64,000 nt of DNA from Asanoa sp040676615 (GCF_040676615.1 NZ_JBFAPI010000005.1:450848-514847); one strand, 5' to 3'. Counted from the first letter of the stretch, positions 24,702 to 34,263 are shown. Numbers and translations are program-made. The notes: a model not told the origin generated them from the sequence alone.

Positions 24702-25241
24702 GTGGTTCGCATCCGGACGCGTGACGAGATCCTGCGGGTCGCGGGGGAGTTGTTCACCCGCTACGGCTTCAAGGGCACGTCGCTGCACGACATCGCCGCC
24801 GAGGTGGGTTGTTCGAAGGCGACCCTGCTCTACCACTTCGCGCACAAGGACGCGATCCTGCTCGCCCTGGTCGAGCCGGCCCGCCAGTCGCTGATCGACC
24901 TGGTCGCGCGCCTCGCCGGCGTCGACGACAAGGGCGTCCGGGTCGCGGCCATCGAAGGGTTCATCGACCTCGTCCTGCGCTACCGGCGTGAGGTGGCGCT
25001 GATCTACGACGTCACGCCGCAGTTCCTGCAGGAGCCGCGGTTCGCCGCGGTGCGCGAACTGACCGACGCCCTGCGCGCCGGGTTCGCCGGACGCTCGGCC
25101 GAGCCGGCGGACCAGATCGCCGCCGAGGTGCTGCTCGGTGGCATCGCCGCCGTGGTCATCGACGACAAGCGCGACGCGGTCGAACTTCGGCCCGCGCTGG
25201 TCGCGGTGGCCCGGCGCGCCCTCCTCCCTGGGAAGGACTGA
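24702..25241 (+). CDS. TetR-family repressor of the MMPL operon
   Basis: 179 residues. N-terminal helix-turn-helix: FTRYGFKGTSLHDIAAEVGC followed by SKATLLYHFAHKDAILLAL. The C-terminal domain is helical and would bind the inducer. GTG start. Twin inverted repeats directly upstream and the MMPL transporter one base downstream make autoregulation and control of efflux very likely. Confidence 0.93.
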   Translation: MVRIRTRDEILRVAGELFTRYGFKGTSLHDIAAEVGCSKATLLYHFAHKDAILLALVEPARQSLIDLVARLAGVDDKGVRVAAIEGFIDLVLRYRREVALIYDVTPQFLQEPRFAAVRELTDALRAGFAGRSAEPADQIAAEVLLGGIAAVVIDDKRDAVELRPALVAVARRALLPGKD

Positions 25242-25242
25242 C

Positions 25243-27414
25243 ATGGCAACGCTGCTCTACCGGCTGGGCCGGGCCTCGTACCGCAGGCGCAAGCTGGTCG
25301 TCGTGCTCTGGCTGGTGCTGCTCGCCGCGGTCGGCGGTGCGGCGGTCGCCTTCAAGGGGCCGACCTCGAGCAACTTCACCATGCCGGGCACCGAGTCGCA
25401 GCGGGCCATCGACTCGCTGCGACACGAGTTCCCGGAGGCCAGCGGCGCGGTCGGAGTGATCGTCGTGGCCGCGCCGGAGGGGCGCACGCTCGCCGACGCC
25501 CCGCTCAAGGCCGCCGTCGCCGGCCTGGTCACCGAGACCACGGCGGTGCCCGGGGTGGTCGGCGCGGTCGACCCGTTCACGGCCAAGGCGGTCTCGCAGG
25601 ACGGCCGCTACGGCCTGGTCCAGGTGCAGTTCGCGGGTCGCGCCGACGAACTCACCGACGCGCAACGCACGGCGTACGAGAACGCCGGCGCGAGTGCCGA
25701 GGCGGCCGGACTTCGGGTCGGGCACGGCGGCGAGGTGATGAACTCGCCACCGGAGGTCGGCGGCACCGAGGGCATCGGTGTCGCCATCGCGCTGGTCGTG
25801 CTGCTGGTGACGTTCGGGTCGCTGGTCGCCGCCGGCATGACGATGCTCAACGCCCTCATCGGTGTCGGCGCCGGCATGGCCGGGCTGTTCGCGCTGAGCA
25901 GCGTCGTCTCGTTGACCAGCGTGACTCCGGTCCTGGCCCTCATGCTCGGCCTCGCGGTCGGCATCGACTACTCGCTGTTCATCACCTCCCGGCACCGCCA
26001 GCACCTCGCCGAGGGGCTCGACCCGGAAGACGCGGCGGCCCGCGCGGTCGGCACCGCCGGCTCCGCGGTGGTCTTCGCCGGCATCACCGTGGTCATCGCG
26101 CTGGCCGGGCTCGCCGTCGTCGGCATACCGTTCCTGAGCGCGATGGGCCTGGCCGCCGCCGGCACCGTCGCCGTGGCCGTGCTGGTCGCCATCACACTGC
26201 TGCCCGCGCTGCTCGGCTTCGCCGGCACCAAGGTGCTGCCGCGCCGCCAGCGCGACTCGGCGCCGCACGCGCACAAGGAGGGCTTCGGCTTCCGCTGGGC
26301 GCGGCTGGTCACCCGGGCCCGGATCCCGGTGATCGTGGTCGGGATCCTCGGTCTCGGCGCGCTCGCCCTGCCGGCCGCCGACATGCGACTCGCCCTGCCC
26401 GACGCCGGCTCAGGCCCGGTCGGCACCCCCGCCCGGGAGGCCGCCGACCTGGTGAAGGAGGGCTTCGGGCCCGGCTTCAACGGCCGGTTGACGCTGGTCG
26501 TCTCCAGCCCGTCGGCGGCGCGGACCGCCGCGGCGGTGCAGCAGGTCGGACCGGCCCTCGGCGGTACGCCCAACCTGGTCACCATCACCCCGCCGACGCT
26601 AAGCGGCGACGGGCGGACCGCGCTGCTCGGCATCATTCCGAAGGAAGGGCCGACCGCGGCGAGCACCGAGACGCTGGTGCACGAGGTCCGGGCCAAGACG
26701 CACGGGATCGGCGGCGCCGACGTGGCCGTGACCGGGCAGACCGCGGTCGGCATCGACGTCTCGGAGAAGCTCTCCGACGCGCTCCCGATCTATCTGCTGA
26801 TCGTGGTCGGGCTCTCCGTACTGCTGCTGATGCTGGTCTTCCGCTCCCTGCTCGTGCCGCTCAAGGCCGCGCTCGGCTTCCTACTGACGGTTGGCGCCAC
26901 GTTCGGCATCACCGTCTGGATCTTCCAGGACGGGCACCTGGCCGGCTGGGTCGGCGTCGGCACGCCCGGGCCGCTGATCAGCTTCCTGCCGATCCTGCTG
27001 GTCGGCATCCTGTTCGGACTCGCGATGGACTACGAGGTGTTCCTGGTCTCCCGGATGCGCGAAGACCACGTGCACGGCGCCGGGGCCCAACAGGCCACGA
27101 TCGCCGGCATGGGGCACGGCGCCAGGGTGGTCACCGCGGCCGCTCTGATCATGACGAGCGTGTTCGCCGGCTTCGTGCTCATCGACGACCCGATCATCAA
27201 GTCCATCGGTTTCGCGTTGGCGCTCGGCGTCATGATCGACGCGTTCGTGGTGCGGATGACCATCGTGCCAGCGGTGATGTCGCTGCTGGGCCGCGGTGCC
27301 TGGTGGCTGCCGCGGTGGCTCGACCGGGCCCTGCCCAATGTCGACATCGAGGGCGAGAAGCTCCGGGCGCGGCTCGAGGCGCCGGTCGAGGAGCGGGTGC
27401 CGGTCGGCGTCTGA
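25243..27414 (+). CDS. MMPL-family RND transporter
   Basis: 723-residue membrane protein with the two-fold MMPL plan. Helix 1 is at about 20-40, an extracytoplasmic domain at about 45-185, then a block of five or six helices containing LMLGLAVGIDYSLFITSRHR; a second repeat has its own extracytoplasmic domain and LLVGILFGLAMDYEVFLVSRMRED. The GxxxDY motifs are the proton-relay residues of the family. Starts one base after the TetR stop. Likely exports a lipid or hydrophobic compound; the substrate is unknown. Confidence 0.94.
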   Translation: MATLLYRLGRASYRRRKLVVVLWLVLLAAVGGAAVAFKGPTSSNFTMPGTESQRAIDSLRHEFPEASGAVGVIVVAAPEGRTLADAPLKAAVAGLVTETTAVPGVVGAVDPFTAKAVSQDGRYGLVQVQFAGRADELTDAQRTAYENAGASAEAAGLRVGHGGEVMNSPPEVGGTEGIGVAIALVVLLVTFGSLVAAGMTMLNALIGVGAGMAGLFALSSVVSLTSVTPVLALMLGLAVGIDYSLFITSRHRQHLAEGLDPEDAAARAVGTAGSAVVFAGITVVIALAGLAVVGIPFLSAMGLAAAGTVAVAVLVAITLLPALLGFAGTKVLPRRQRDSAPHAHKEGFGFRWARLVTRARIPVIVVGILGLGALALPAADMRLALPDAGSGPVGTPAREAADLVKEGFGPGFNGRLTLVVSSPSAARTAAAVQQVGPALGGTPNLVTITPPTLSGDGRTALLGIIPKEGPTAASTETLVHEVRAKTHGIGGADVAVTGQTAVGIDVSEKLSDALPIYLLIVVGLSVLLLMLVFRSLLVPLKAALGFLLTVGATFGITVWIFQDGHLAGWVGVGTPGPLISFLPILLVGILFGLAMDYEVFLVSRMREDHVHGAGAQQATIAGMGHGARVVTAAALIMTSVFAGFVLIDDPIIKSIGFALALGVMIDAFVVRMTIVPAVMSLLGRGAWWLPRWLDRALPNVDIEGEKLRARLEAPVEERVPVGV

Positions 27415-27429
27415 GTGGGGTGCGAAGCG

Positions 27430-27457
27430 GCGGGGTCGGGCGGTAGCCCGGCCCCGC
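27430..27457 (+). terminator. hairpin terminator after the MMPL gene
   Basis: GCGGGGTCGGG (27430-27440) pairs with CCCGGCCCCGC (27447-27457) across a 6-base loop with one G-U pair. It follows the MMPL stop by 15 bases. Confidence 0.6.
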
Positions 27458-27567
27458 TCGTCGCAGTCCGAGGTCTTTCTCGCCGCGTCGGGCATCGATT
27501 GCTGTGGACGTGTTGACGGTCCCGTAGCACGTCGGTAACCTTTGGCCAACTTGCCGCAAGATTGCGA

Positions 27568-27577
27568 CAAAGCTTTG
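27568..27577. promoter_or_regulatory. palindrome upstream of the GH87 gene
   Basis: CAAAGCTTTG is a perfect 10-bp palindrome flanked by CTTGC at 27550 and GCAAG at 27577-27581, forming a larger imperfect inverted repeat in the otherwise gene-free 27458-27713. It could be a sugar-repressor site for the glucanase gene; this is suggestive only. Confidence 0.35.
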
Positions 27578-27713
27578 CAAGCCTCGTCGTGCAGCTCTGG
27601 AATTTTCGCGCAGCGCACCACTCCAAGCCGTTCCACCGGCTCCGTGCCGACTTCCGCCCCTCCCCGGGCGCCGTGCGCCCCGGGGAGAAGTCCCCACTGC
27701 GAAAAGGACAGCG

Positions 27714-30700
27714 ATGAGACGATCCAGACTCCGGGTGGTGGTGGCGACCGCTGTCGCCGCCGCCCTGGTCACCATGGGTTGGCAGGTGCCGGCGTCCGCG
27801 GCCGGTGGACCCAACCTCGCCCTCGGCAAGACCGCCTCGGCCAGTTCGGCCAACAACGGCTTCGTGACCGGCAACCTCAACGACGGCAACGCCGGCAGCT
27901 ACTGGGAGAGCTCCGGCGCCCTGCCGCAGTGGGCCCAGATCGACCTCGGCGCGAGCACCGGCGTCGATCAGGTGGTGCTCAAGCTGCCCGGCGGCTGGGG
28001 CGCCCGCAACCAGACGGTCACCCTGCAGGGCAGCACCAACGGCAGCACGTTCAGCACCGTCGTCGGATCGGCCTCCTACGCGTTCAACCCGGCCAGCGGC
28101 AACGCGGTGACGATCAATTTCACCGCGACCAGCATCCGGTACGTGCGGGCCAGCATCTCGGCCAACTCCGGCTGGGGCGCGGCGCAACTGTCCGAGCTCG
28201 AGGTCTACGGTGCCGGCACGACGGGCACCGGCAACCTGGCCCAGGGCAGGGCCACCGCCGAGAGCGGGCACGCCGACGTCTACGGCTCCGGCAACGTCGT
28301 CGACGGCAACCAGGGCAGCTACTGGGAGAGCACCAACAACTCGTTCCCCGAATGGGTGCAGGTCGACCTCGGTTCCACCCAGGCCGTCAACCGGGTGGTG
28401 CTCAAGCTGCCCACCTCCGGCTGGGGCACCCGCACCCAGACGCTCAGCGTGCAGGGCAGCACCACCGGCACGTCGTTCACCGACCTGGCCGGCTCGCAGA
28501 CCTACACGTTCGACCCGGCCGTGGCCGGCAACGCGGTCACGATCACGTTCGCGCAGGCCACCACCCGCTACGTGCGGATCACCATCACCGCCAACAGCGC
28601 CTGGCCCGCGGGCCAGCTCTCCGAGGTCGAGGTGTACGGGCCGACCGGCACCCCGACCGACACCACGCCGCCGAGCGTGCCGGGCACGCTGTCCTACACG
28701 GTCTCGGGCACCACGATCACGCTGAACTGGGGCGCGTCCACCGACAACTCCGGCGGCAGCGGGCTGGCCGGCTACAACGTCTACCGCGACGGCGCGCTGA
28801 TCGCGTCGGCCGGCACCGGCACGTCCTATCAGGACTCCCAGCCGGCGACGGCGACGGTCAGCTACTTCGTGCGGGCGCGGGACAATGCCGGCAACCTGTC
28901 GGGCAACAGCAACACCGTCACCCGGACCGGCACCGCGCCCGGCGACACCACGCCGCCGAGCGTGCCGGGGACGCTGTCCTACTCCGTCTCGGGCACCACG
29001 ATCACGCTCAACTGGGGTGCGTCGACCGACAGCGGCGGCAGTGGCCTGGCGGGTTACAACGTCTATCGCAACGGTGCGCAGATCGCGACGGCCGGGACAG
29101 CGACGTCCTACCAGGACAGCCAACCAGCAACCGCGACGGTGTCCTACTTCGTGCGGGCCCGCGACAACGCCGGCAACCTGTCGGGCAACAGCAACACCGT
29201 CACCCGCACCGGCACCCAGCCGCCCGGCTGCACCAACGTGGCCGCGGGCAAGACGATGTCGGCGACCGGCTCGACGTTCACCTTCACCCCGGACAAGGCC
29301 AACGACGGTCAGCTCGCCACCTACTGGGAGGGCGCCGCGAGCTACCCGCAGGACCTGACCGTGGCCCTGGGTGCCAACCACGTCGTCACCGGTGTCAACG
29401 TCAAGCTCAACCCGGACCCGGCGTGGGGCACCCGTACCCAGAACATCCAGGTCCTCGGTCGTGACCAGGCCGGCTCGACCTACACGAGCCTGGTGGCGGC
29501 GGCCAACTACCAGTTCGTCCAGGGCAACAACGTCGTCGCGATCCCGGTCTCGGCGACCACGGCCGACGTGCGGCTGCGCTTCACCTCCAACACCGGTGCC
29601 CCGTCGGGCCAGGTCGCGGAGTTGGAGGTCTGCGGCACCCCGGCGCCCAACCCCGACCTGGTGGTCAGCTCGGTGAGCTGGACGCCCGCGTCGCCCAACG
29701 AGGCCAGCGCGATCACGCTGTCGGCCACGGTGCAGAACGCGGGCACCGCGGCGGCCGGCGCGACCACCGTCAACTTCAGCCTCGGCGGCCTGGTCGTCGG
29801 CTCGGCCAACGTCGGGGCCCTCGCGGCCGGCGCGTCGCAGACCGTCACGTTCGACGCGGGTACCCGGGCCCAGGGCAGCTACGCGGTGACCGCGGTGGTC
29901 GACCCGACCAACACGATCGTCGAGCAGAACAACGCCAACAACAGCACGACCGCGCCGTCGCAACTGGTCGTCGCCCAGGCGCCCGGGCCGGACCTGCAGG
30001 TCACCGGCATCACCACGAACCCGGCCAACCCCGCGGTGGGCGCGCAGGTCAGCTTCACCGTGTCGGTCAACAACCGCGGCACCTCCGCGGCGGCCGCGTC
30101 GGTGACCCGGTTGACCGTCGGCGGGACCACGCTCAACACCAACACCGGTTCGGTCGCCTCCGGTGCCACCGCCACCGTGGCGGTCAGCGGCACGTGGACC
30201 GCGACCAGCGGTGGGGCGACCATCACGGCGACGGCCGACGCGACCAACGTGGTGGCGGAGACCAACGAGGGCAACAACACGCGTACGCAGGCGATCGTGG
30301 TCGGTCGTGGCGCCGCCGTGCCGTTCACCTCCTACGAGGCGGAGAACGGGCAGTACACCGGCACGCTGATCGAAGCTGACGCGCTGCGCACGTTCGGGCA
30401 CACCAACTTCGGCACCGAGTCGTCGGGCCGCAGGTCGGTGCGGCTGACCAGCCAGGGCCAGTACGTGCAGTTCACCTCGACCGTGCCGACCAACTCGATC
30501 GTCGTGCGCAACTCGATCCCGGACTCACCGAGCGGCGGCGGCACCACGGCGACGATCAGCCTCTACGCCAACGACCAGTTCGTGCAGAAGCTGACGCTCT
30601 CGTCGCGCAACAGTTGGCTCTACGGCCTCACCGACGACACCGAGGGCCTGTCCAACAGCCCGCAGGCCAACGCGCGGCGGCTCTTCGACGAGTCGCACGC

Positions 30701-32033
30701 GCTGCTGGCCCAGTCCTACCCGGTCGGCACCCGGTTCAAGCTGCAGAAGGACAGCGGTGACGACGCGGCGTTCTACTACCTCGACCTGATCGACCTGGAG
30801 CAGGTCGCGCCGCCACTGAGCCAGCCGGCGGGGTGCACCTCGATCACCTCGTACGGCGCGGTCCCGAACGACAACGTCGACGACTCGGGCGCGATCCAGC
30901 GCGCGGTCACCGACGACGAGAACGGGGTGATCAGCTGCGTCTGGATCCCGGCCGGGCAGTGGCGGCAGGAACAGAAGATCCTCTCGCCCGACCCGACCCG
31001 CGGGCAGTACAACCAGAAGGGCATCCGCAACGCCGTGATCCGCGGCGCCGGCATGTGGCACACGGTGCTCTACACCAACACCGAGCCGCAGAACGTGGTC
31101 GGCAACATCAACCACCCGCACGAGGGCAACGTCGGCTTCGACGTCGACGACAACACCCAGATCTCCGACCTGGCCATCTTCGGGATGACCACCAACCGGG
31201 CCAACCGCGGCCACGGCATCAACGGCCGGCTGGGCAAGAACACGAAGATCAGCAACGTGTGGATCGAGCACGTCAACGTCGGCGCCTGGGTCGGCCGCGA
31301 CTACTCGGACACGCCGGCCTACTGGAACCCGGGCGACGGGCTCGACTTCTCCGGGATGCGGATCCGCGACACGTACGCCGACGGCATCAACTTCGCCAAC
31401 AGCACGCGCAACTCGCGGGTCTTCAACTCGTCGTTCCGCACCACCGGCGACGACTCGCTGGCGGTCTGGTCGAGCACCTTCGTCAAGGACCAGTCCGTCG
31501 ACATCGGACACGACAACCACTTCACCAACAACACGGTGGCGCTGCCCTGGCGGGCCAACGGCATCGCGATCTACGGCGGCTACGGCAACACCATCGAGAA
31601 CAACCTGGTGTACGACACGATGAACTACCCCGGCATCATGCTGGCCACCGACCACTCGCCGCAGCCGTTCAGCGGCACGACGACGATCGCCAACAACGGG
31701 ATCTTCCGGTCCGGAGGCGCGTTCTGGAGTGAGGCGCAGAAGTTCGGCGCGATCACCCTGTTCGCACCGGGCCTGCCGATCCCCGGCGTGATCATCCGCG
31801 ACACGGAGATCGTCGACTCGACCTACGACGGCATCCAGTTCAAGACCGGCGGCGGGCGGGTCACCGCGACGATCACCAACGTCCGGATCGACCGGTCCAA
31901 CAACGGCGCCGGCATCCTCGCGATGAGCGGCGCGCAGGGCAGCGCCACGCTGTCGAACGTCACGATCACCAACTCGGCGACCGGCGACATCGTTCGGGAG
32001 CCCGGCACCCAGTTCACCATCACCACCCAGTAA
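27714..32033 (+). CDS. secreted multidomain GH87-type alpha-1,3-glucanase
   Basis: 1439-residue extracellular enzyme, probably degrading fungal alpha-1,3-glucan. Order: signal peptide (1-28), F5/8-type domains (about 30-165 and 172-315), two fibronectin III repeats (318-408, 410-502), a third F5/8-like domain (504-642), two CARDB domains (646-752, 757-863), a CBM6/35-like module (869-1035, YEAENGQYTG), then a parallel beta-helix to the end. In the helix, Asp1223 (YADGIN) and Asp1246-Asp1247 (TTGDDSLAVW) have the D-23-DD spacing of GH87 catalytic residues. The domain plan also matches known alpha-1,3-glucanases. ATG with AAAGGAC upstream. Confidence 0.8.
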   Translation: MRRSRLRVVVATAVAAALVTMGWQVPASAAGGPNLALGKTASASSANNGFVTGNLNDGNAGSYWESSGALPQWAQIDLGASTGVDQVVLKLPGGWGARNQTVTLQGSTNGSTFSTVVGSASYAFNPASGNAVTINFTATSIRYVRASISANSGWGAAQLSELEVYGAGTTGTGNLAQGRATAESGHADVYGSGNVVDGNQGSYWESTNNSFPEWVQVDLGSTQAVNRVVLKLPTSGWGTRTQTLSVQGSTTGTSFTDLAGSQTYTFDPAVAGNAVTITFAQATTRYVRITITANSAWPAGQLSEVEVYGPTGTPTDTTPPSVPGTLSYTVSGTTITLNWGASTDNSGGSGLAGYNVYRDGALIASAGTGTSYQDSQPATATVSYFVRARDNAGNLSGNSNTVTRTGTAPGDTTPPSVPGTLSYSVSGTTITLNWGASTDSGGSGLAGYNVYRNGAQIATAGTATSYQDSQPATATVSYFVRARDNAGNLSGNSNTVTRTGTQPPGCTNVAAGKTMSATGSTFTFTPDKANDGQLATYWEGAASYPQDLTVALGANHVVTGVNVKLNPDPAWGTRTQNIQVLGRDQAGSTYTSLVAAANYQFVQGNNVVAIPVSATTADVRLRFTSNTGAPSGQVAELEVCGTPAPNPDLVVSSVSWTPASPNEASAITLSATVQNAGTAAAGATTVNFSLGGLVVGSANVGALAAGASQTVTFDAGTRAQGSYAVTAVVDPTNTIVEQNNANNSTTAPSQLVVAQAPGPDLQVTGITTNPANPAVGAQVSFTVSVNNRGTSAAAASVTRLTVGGTTLNTNTGSVASGATATVAVSGTWTATSGGATITATADATNVVAETNEGNNTRTQAIVVGRGAAVPFTSYEAENGQYTGTLIEADALRTFGHTNFGTESSGRRSVRLTSQGQYVQFTSTVPTNSIVVRNSIPDSPSGGGTTATISLYANDQFVQKLTLSSRNSWLYGLTDDTEGLSNSPQANARRLFDESHALLAQSYPVGTRFKLQKDSGDDAAFYYLDLIDLEQVAPPLSQPAGCTSITSYGAVPNDNVDDSGAIQRAVTDDENGVISCVWIPAGQWRQEQKILSPDPTRGQYNQKGIRNAVIRGAGMWHTVLYTNTEPQNVVGNINHPHEGNVGFDVDDNTQISDLAIFGMTTNRANRGHGINGRLGKNTKISNVWIEHVNVGAWVGRDYSDTPAYWNPGDGLDFSGMRIRDTYADGINFANSTRNSRVFNSSFRTTGDDSLAVWSSTFVKDQSVDIGHDNHFTNNTVALPWRANGIAIYGGYGNTIENNLVYDTMNYPGIMLATDHSPQPFSGTTTIANNGIFRSGGAFWSEAQKFGAITLFAPGLPIPGVIIRDTEIVDSTYDGIQFKTGGGRVTATITNVRIDRSNNGAGILAMSGAQGSATLSNVTITNSATGDIVREPGTQFTITTQ
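28664..29215 (+). repeat. near-identical tandem fibronectin III repeats in the glucanase
   Basis: Two units (about 28664-28940 and 28943-29215) with very similar DNA as well as protein: both open with ACCACGCCGCCGAGCGTGCC and encode PGTLSY-V-SGTTITLNWGAS, GLAGYNVYR and ARDNAGNLSGNSNTVTRTGT. DNA-level similarity points to recent duplication or gene conversion inside the gene. Confidence 0.85.
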
Positions 32034-32050
32034 TCCGCTCCACGGACGGC

Positions 32051-32082
32051 GCGCGCCCCGGTGCTCCGGCACCGGGGCGCGC
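32051..32082 (+). terminator. strong hairpin terminator after the glucanase gene
   Basis: GCGCGCCCCGGTGC (32051-32064) pairs perfectly with 32069-32082 across a TCCG loop. It lies 17 bases after the stop codon. Confidence 0.75.
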
Positions 32083-32120
32083 GTCCGCGCCGCGCGCCCC
32101 CGTTTCCGCGCGGGCGGGTC

Positions 32121-32894
32121 TTACAGCCGGCGGTCGCGCCGACGTTGATGGAAGGCGTGGTCGCGGCGGACCAGGTCGGCGATCTCCGGCGCCGCGAGCG
32201 GTGCCGCGTAACGGGCCAGCGCCTCGAGCAGCTGCGTCGGTCCGGTTCCGACCAGGCTGACCGTCGGGTCCTGGCAGCGGCCGAGTTGGGCCTGCTCGTG
32301 CAGCAGCACCACGGCGGTGCGCACCGGCACGTCATGGCGGTTGCGGCGCAGCCAGGCCGCGAGGTCGTCGGCGATGTCGTTGACCTGGCGGGCCCAACTG
32401 CGGCCGCCCTCCACGGCCCAGCCGGTCTCGATGCTGCGGCCGCGGGCGTCGAGCTTCTCCCACCACCACCGGTCGCCGACCGCGTGCAGCCGGATCCGCC
32501 GCCGCTTGACCGCCACCGCCCAGATGCCCTGCGGGCCGACCAGCACGTGGTCGGTCTCGCCGCGCCGGTTGCGGTAGCCGCGCAGCATCACCCAGTCGTC
32601 GGGCAGCACGCCGAGCGCCGCGGTCAACGGGTCCCCGCCCCAGCAGGTGGCCACGCGGTCCTCCCGCGCGAGCAGCACCTCCTGCCAGGTGCCGCCCGGC
32701 GACCCGGGCTGCTGCTCGGCGGCCGGCGCGGCGCCGCGCACCCGGCGCCACAGCGACCGGGCGCGGTGCACCGCCCGCACGTGCGCCCAGGCCTGCCGGT
32801 ATTCGAGCTGCGCGATGGCGACGGCGCCGCGCAGCCGGTCGCGGGACCCGCGCAGGAGCGCCCCACCGTGGTCGGAGAGCATCTCGACGCGCAT
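32121..32894 (-). CDS. NERD-like (nuclease-related) domain protein
   Basis: 257 residues. The middle (about 70-155) matches the NERD domain: LGVLPDDWVMLRGYRNRRGE, then TDHVLVGPQGIWAVAVKRRR. The Asp of the (I)DH segment and the Lys of the nuclease ExK are present, but the Glu of ExK reads Ala (AVK), so nuclease activity is doubtful. The N-terminal 60 residues are basic and helical. ATG start. Convergent with the glucanase gene; no partner is visible. Confidence 0.65.
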   Translation of the reverse strand: MRVEMLSDHGGALLRGSRDRLRGAVAIAQLEYRQAWAHVRAVHRARSLWRRVRGAAPAAEQQPGSPGGTWQEVLLAREDRVATCWGGDPLTAALGVLPDDWVMLRGYRNRRGETDHVLVGPQGIWAVAVKRRRIRLHAVGDRWWWEKLDARGRSIETGWAVEGGRSWARQVNDIADDLAAWLRRNRHDVPVRTAVVLLHEQAQLGRCQDPTVSLVGTGPTQLLEALARYAAPLAAPEIADLVRRDHAFHQRRRDRRL

Positions 32895-32991
32895 CGGCGC
32901 GCTCCCTCCGCATCGACGAATCCACGTATTTCTATCACCTTGGGTGGCCAGATCGCTACCTAAAGTGACGGAATCGATGCGGAGGAGGCGT

Positions 32992-33672
32992 TCAGCCGAG
33001 CATGTCCCGCATCCGGCGGATCTCGATGGACTGGTCGGCGGTGACCTCCCGGGCCACCCGGTCGCTGGCCGACTCGACGCCGCCGCCGGCCTGGTAGAGC
33101 TGGTTGACCATGGTCAGCGCGCCCTCGTGATGGCGGATCATCAGCTGCAGGAACAGCGTGTCGAACGCGGGCCCGTGGGCCGCCGCCAGCTTGTCGAGGT
33201 CGGTCGCGTCGAGCATGCCGGGCATCAGGTTGCCGTGGCCGACGTGGTTCTGGTGCGGCTCGGGCAGTTGCTCGCCCCGGTCGACCAGCCACTGCTGGAG
33301 CTGGGCGATCTCGTCCTTCTGGGACACCTCGATCCGCTTGGCGAGCTGCGGGATGTCGGCACTGGCGCTGCGACCGGCGACCAGCGCGGTCAACTCCAGC
33401 GCCTGCAGGTGATGCGTGATCATCTTTTGCATGAAGTCGGTGTCGGCCGGCGCGTGCGGCGGCGCGGAGATCCGCGCGACCTCGTCGGGGGAGAGAGTGC
33501 GCGAGGACGCGCCCGGCGCGCCGGGCTGCACCACCCGGACCGGCGGCCCGGCGGTGGTGCCGGCGGCGGGCGAGTCGTCACGGGTGACCGCGACGGCAAC
33601 ACCGACGGCGGCGGCGACAACGGCGACGGCGACGAACGAGACAACGGTGCGGCGGCTGAGCGGTTGCGGCAT
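32992..33672 (-). CDS. DUF305 family exported protein
   Basis: 226 residues. A single N-terminal hydrophobic helix (VVSFVAVAVVAAAVGVAVAV) acts as signal or anchor, followed by a Pro/Ala-rich stretch and the DUF305 domain with its paired histidines in two helical halves (FMQKMITHHLQALELT and FLQLMIRHHEGALTMVNQL). The HH pairs resemble metal sites of the ferritin-like DUF305 fold; the role is unknown, with copper or silver handling suggested for some relatives. The ATG at 33672 has GAGGA three bases upstream. A palindromic repeat array lies just upstream. Confidence 0.9.
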   Translation of the reverse strand: MPQPLSRRTVVSFVAVAVVAAAVGVAVAVTRDDSPAAGTTAGPPVRVVQPGAPGASSRTLSPDEVARISAPPHAPADTDFMQKMITHHLQALELTALVAGRSASADIPQLAKRIEVSQKDEIAQLQQWLVDRGEQLPEPHQNHVGHGNLMPGMLDATDLDKLAAAHGPAFDTLFLQLMIRHHEGALTMVNQLYQAGGGVESASDRVAREVTADQSIEIRRMRDMLG

Positions 33673-33722
33673 GGATCCTCGAACGGTTCCGGGGTGCACG
33701 GACAGGACGGCCTTCGCGAGGC

Positions 33723-34114
33723 TTTGCTCTGCACCCCTGCGGGAACCGGCCGGACGCCCGCGCGCTTCCTGCACGGGTGCAGAGCAATTGCTCTGCACCC
33801 CCGTGGGGAGCGAGGTGGGCGTCCGCAGGCTTCCTGTAAGGGTGGCATCGCAATTGCTCTGCACCCCCGTGGGGAGCGAGGTGGGCGTCCGCGCGCTTCC
33901 TGTAAGGGTGGCATTGCAATTCTTTTTGCACCCCCGTGGGGAGCGAGGTGGGGCGTCCGCGCGCTTCCTGTAAGGCTGCATTGCAGTTGCTCTGCACCCT
34001 CGTGGGGAGCGAGGCGGGCTCCCGCGCGCTTCCTGCGGGGTGCATTGCGGTTGCTCTGCACCCCGTGGGTAGCGGCGGACACCCCGCGCGCTTCCTGTGA
34101 GGGTGCAGAGCAAA
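33723..34114. repeat. six tandem copies of a ~65-bp palindromic repeat
   Basis: Six head-to-tail units, each opening with TTGCTCTGCACCC or a variant and closing with GGGTGCAGAGCAA or a decayed form (GTGGCATTGCAA). Units share GTGGGGAGCGAGG and the core GCGCGCTTCCTG. Units 1 and 6 keep both complementary ends; the middle ones have drifted. The same family appears at 5961-6150. The remaining gene-free bases (33673-33722, 34115-34263) show nothing further. Confidence 0.88.
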
Positions 34115-34263
34115 GGCCGGGGGCCCACCCTGCGGGGGGAGCGGGGTGGGCGCCCCGGCCTGGTGCGGACGTCGCGGCGCGGTCCGGGGGGATGGCCCGC
34201 GTGGCGCGGCGTCCGCCGCCCACCGGTCGCGGCGCCCCGAGGAGAGCGCCGCGACCGGGTGAC

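Noticed and set aside
27030..30401. Very long minus-strand open frame (over 1100 codons) antisense to the MMPL and glucanase genes
   Set aside because: Composition is Arg/Gly/Val/His-rich as expected for the complement of GC-biased coding DNA, it has no domain, and it covers two clearly real genes.
33723..34114. Possible CRISPR array
   Set aside because: Units are contiguous with no unique spacers, have inverted ends, and no cas genes are present; a palindromic tandem repeat fits better.
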